Shown: piece by piece, positions 36,534 to 38,316 of the stretch
How the letters are laid out: every line of letters starts with the position of its first letter
Numbering within the stretch: position 1 is the first letter of the stretch
Assembly: GCA_946621745.1 (NCBI GenBank)
Contig: CAMOOV010000005.1
Location: 1-38,316 of the forward strand
From: an uncultured Ruminococcus sp.
GTDB lineage: Bacteria > Bacillota > Clostridia > Oscillospirales > Ruminococcaceae
Direction of reading: 5' to 3'
Length of the DNA: 38,316 nt
Program-made: the position numbers and the translations under genes
Notes under the pieces: model-generated
What the model saw: only the letters and a program-made list of their open reading frames with translations
The model's database searches: none
Told to the model about the DNA's origin: nothing

Positions 36534-37480
36534 AGCTGCTCGGCATCGACACTTCCAATTACACAACATCCTGTGCGTGGTATGACACTGAAAACGGTAC
36601 CGTTCTGCAAAAGAAAAAACTGCTGCCTGTGCCCGAAGGACAGGCAGGTCTGCGGCAGAGCGATGCAGTCTTTCATCATACTCGCCAGCTGCCGGAGCTG
36701 ATCGCGGAGCTTTCCGCTGAAACGGGCGGCCTGCATCCGGATGCGGTCGGCGTCTCTGTTGCGCCCCGACCGGAGAAGGATTCCTATATGCCCTGCTTTC
36801 TCGCCGGAAAGGCGGCGGCTTCGATCCTTGCCTCAGCGCAGGAAATCCCCTGCTATGCGACCTCACACCAGATGGGACATATCCTCGCGGCGCTTTACTC
36901 TGCGGACTGTCTTTCATGGATCGAAGCGGGCGCACCGCCCTTTCTCGCTTTCCATGTCAGCGGCGGAACGACCGATCTTGTCCGCTGCACGCCGGATCCC
37001 GATGAAATCCTGCATATCGAGCCCGTAGCATCCTCTCTTGACCTCAAGGCCGGACAGGCCGTTGACCGCGTCGGACTGATGCTCGGACTCAGATTTCCCT
37101 GCGGCCCTGCGCTTGAAGCGCTTGCAATGCAGAGCAGCAGCAAAGCGCATATGCAGGTTAAGCTGAAAAACGGCTGCTGTTCACTTTCCGGTTTGCAGAA
37201 TCAATGTGAGAAAATGGTTAGGGAAAATACTCCGGCACCGGATATTGCGCGGTATGCCCTCAATTCGGTCGCGGCGGTGCTGACGGCTATGACAAAAGCA
37301 TCTGCTGACAAGGGAACCGCCGTGCTGTATGCAGGCGGTGTTCTCTCCGACCGGCTCATTCAGGACGAGCTGCGGAAACTGCCGCTGCAAACCGCTTTTG
37401 CAGAGCCGGCGTTTTCATCCGACAATGCCGCAGGTATCGCGATTTATGCCGCAAGGAGGGCTGCACAATGTCGATCTTAA
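36530..37480 (+). CDS. TsaD/Kae1-like (M22 family) paralogue
   Basis: LLGIDTSNYTTSCAWYD, SHQMGHILAALYS (HxxGH), FHVSGGTTDLV; ATGA overlap with nusB. Confidence 0.85.
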   Translation: MKLLGIDTSNYTTSCAWYDTENGTVLQKKKLLPVPEGQAGLRQSDAVFHHTRQLPELIAELSAETGGLHPDAVGVSVAPRPEKDSYMPCFLAGKAAASILASAQEIPCYATSHQMGHILAALYSADCLSWIEAGAPPFLAFHVSGGTTDLVRCTPDPDEILHIEPVASSLDLKAGQAVDRVGLMLGLRFPCGPALEALAMQSSSKAHMQVKLKNGCCSLSGLQNQCEKMVRENTPAPDIARYALNSVAAVLTAMTKASADKGTAVLYAGGVLSDRLIQDELRKLPLQTAFAEPAFSSDNAAGIAIYAARRAAQCRS

Positions 37481-38316
37481 CTGTCAGCCAGCTCAATCGC
37501 TATGTTGCGTTCCGCTTGCAGGAGGACACCAATCTGCGGACGGTATTTGTCCGCGGGGAGATTGCCAATTTTACACGAAATTTCCGCTCCGGCCACTGTT
37601 ATTTTTCCGTGCGCGATGAGGAAGCATCCGTCAAGGCCGTGATGTTCCGCTCGAATGCCGCACGGCTGCCCTTTGAGCCGGAAAACGGAATGCACATATT
37701 ATTACAGGGAGCTGTCACGCTCTATGAACGCGACGGCGCCTATCAGATCAATGTCACCGATATGCAGCCGGACGGCATCGGCGCACAGGCTCTCGCCTTG
37801 CAGCAGCGCCGTGAACGGCTCGCGAAGCTCGGTTATTTTTCGCAGGAGCGCAAGCGTCCGCTGCCGCAGATGCCAAAAAAGATCGGTATTGTGACCTCGC
37901 GCAGCGGTGCGGCGTTACAGGATATGCTGCAAATTCTGCGGCGGCGATATCCGCTCGGAACCGTCTGCATCTATCCGGCACTCGTGCAGGGCGATACTGC
38001 GCCGCACTCGATTGCCGCTGCACTGGAAGCAGCCGGCAGCGATCATTGCGACATCATTCTCATGGGCAGAGGCGGAGGCTCCAATGAAGACCTCTCGGCA
38101 TTCCAGTCTGAGGAGGTCGCTGCGGCGGTCTTCCGCGCTCCTGTACCTGTCATCAGCGCCGTTGGCCACGAAACAGACCACTGCATTGCGGATGAGGTTG
38201 CCGATCTCCGCGCCCCGACGCCCTCCGCTGCGGCGGAGCTGGCCGTACCGGATATGAACACACTGCGGACATCCGTACAGACAGCGGCTGACCGTCTGCA
38301 TCGGGCGTTTGCCGCG
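37468..38316 (+). CDS. xseA: Exodeoxyribonuclease VII large subunit, truncated by window end
   Basis: LTVSQLNRYVAFRLQEDTNLRTVFVRGEIANF, KIGIVTSRSGAALQDMLQILRRRYP, GRGGGSNEDLSAF, SAVGHETDHCIADEVADLRAPTPSAAAEL; open to the window end. Confidence 0.95.
   Translation, partial: MSILTVSQLNRYVAFRLQEDTNLRTVFVRGEIANFTRNFRSGHCYFSVRDEEASVKAVMFRSNAARLPFEPENGMHILLQGAVTLYERDGAYQINVTDMQPDGIGAQALALQQRRERLAKLGYFSQERKRPLPQMPKKIGIVTSRSGAALQDMLQILRRRYPLGTVCIYPALVQGDTAPHSIAAALEAAGSDHCDIILMGRGGGSNEDLSAFQSEEVAAAVFRAPVPVISAVGHETDHCIADEVADLRAPTPSAAAELAVPDMNTLRTSVQTAADRLHRAFAA

Noticed and set aside
30725-38316. SpoIIIA operon, Asp23, nusB, TsaD-like and xseA block as a possible novel system
   Set aside because: Ordinary conserved Clostridia gene order; nothing unexplained beyond the listed features.

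Overview
The window looks like a Firmicutes/Clostridia chromosome segment, probably Oscillospiraceae/Ruminococcus-like: it has a dockerin, a SpoIIIA operon and sigma-A promoters with 17-bp spacers. No tRNA, rRNA, CRISPR array or intact transposase was recognised. The first ~10 kb is degenerate. It holds a chimeric ORF joining a response-regulator receiver to the C-terminal PhoU-like part of a Na/Pi cotransporter, abutting an opposite-strand sugar-ABC permease relic. It also holds an opp operon with a broken oppD/F-like ATPase and a truncated oppA but intact oppB and oppC. From 11 to 14.4 kb lies an uncharacterised trio: degenerate macro domain plus C-terminal helical domain, VWA protein, and a large HEAT-like protein. 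A nested-palindrome pair sits before the third gene and a dispersed repeat sits exactly on its stop codon. From 14.9 to 19.7 kb (minus strand) a five-gene operon combines an AhcY-like hydrolase, purine nucleoside phosphorylase and an MTA/SAH deaminase-like amidohydrolase. The AhcY adenine-contact motif is altered, consistent with S-inosylhomocysteine-type SAM recycling. From 19.9 to 24.8 kb is an NAD/ADP-ribose-flavoured operon (pncB, TIM-barrel hydrolase, HAD, ADP-ribosylglycohydrolase). Next come iorA - two small genes - iorB - paaK-like - ACT. The window ends with spoIIIAA-AH, Asp23, nusB, a TsaD-like paralogue and a truncated xseA. Two families of MITE-like repeats are visible. All family assignments come from reading translated motifs; no searches were run.
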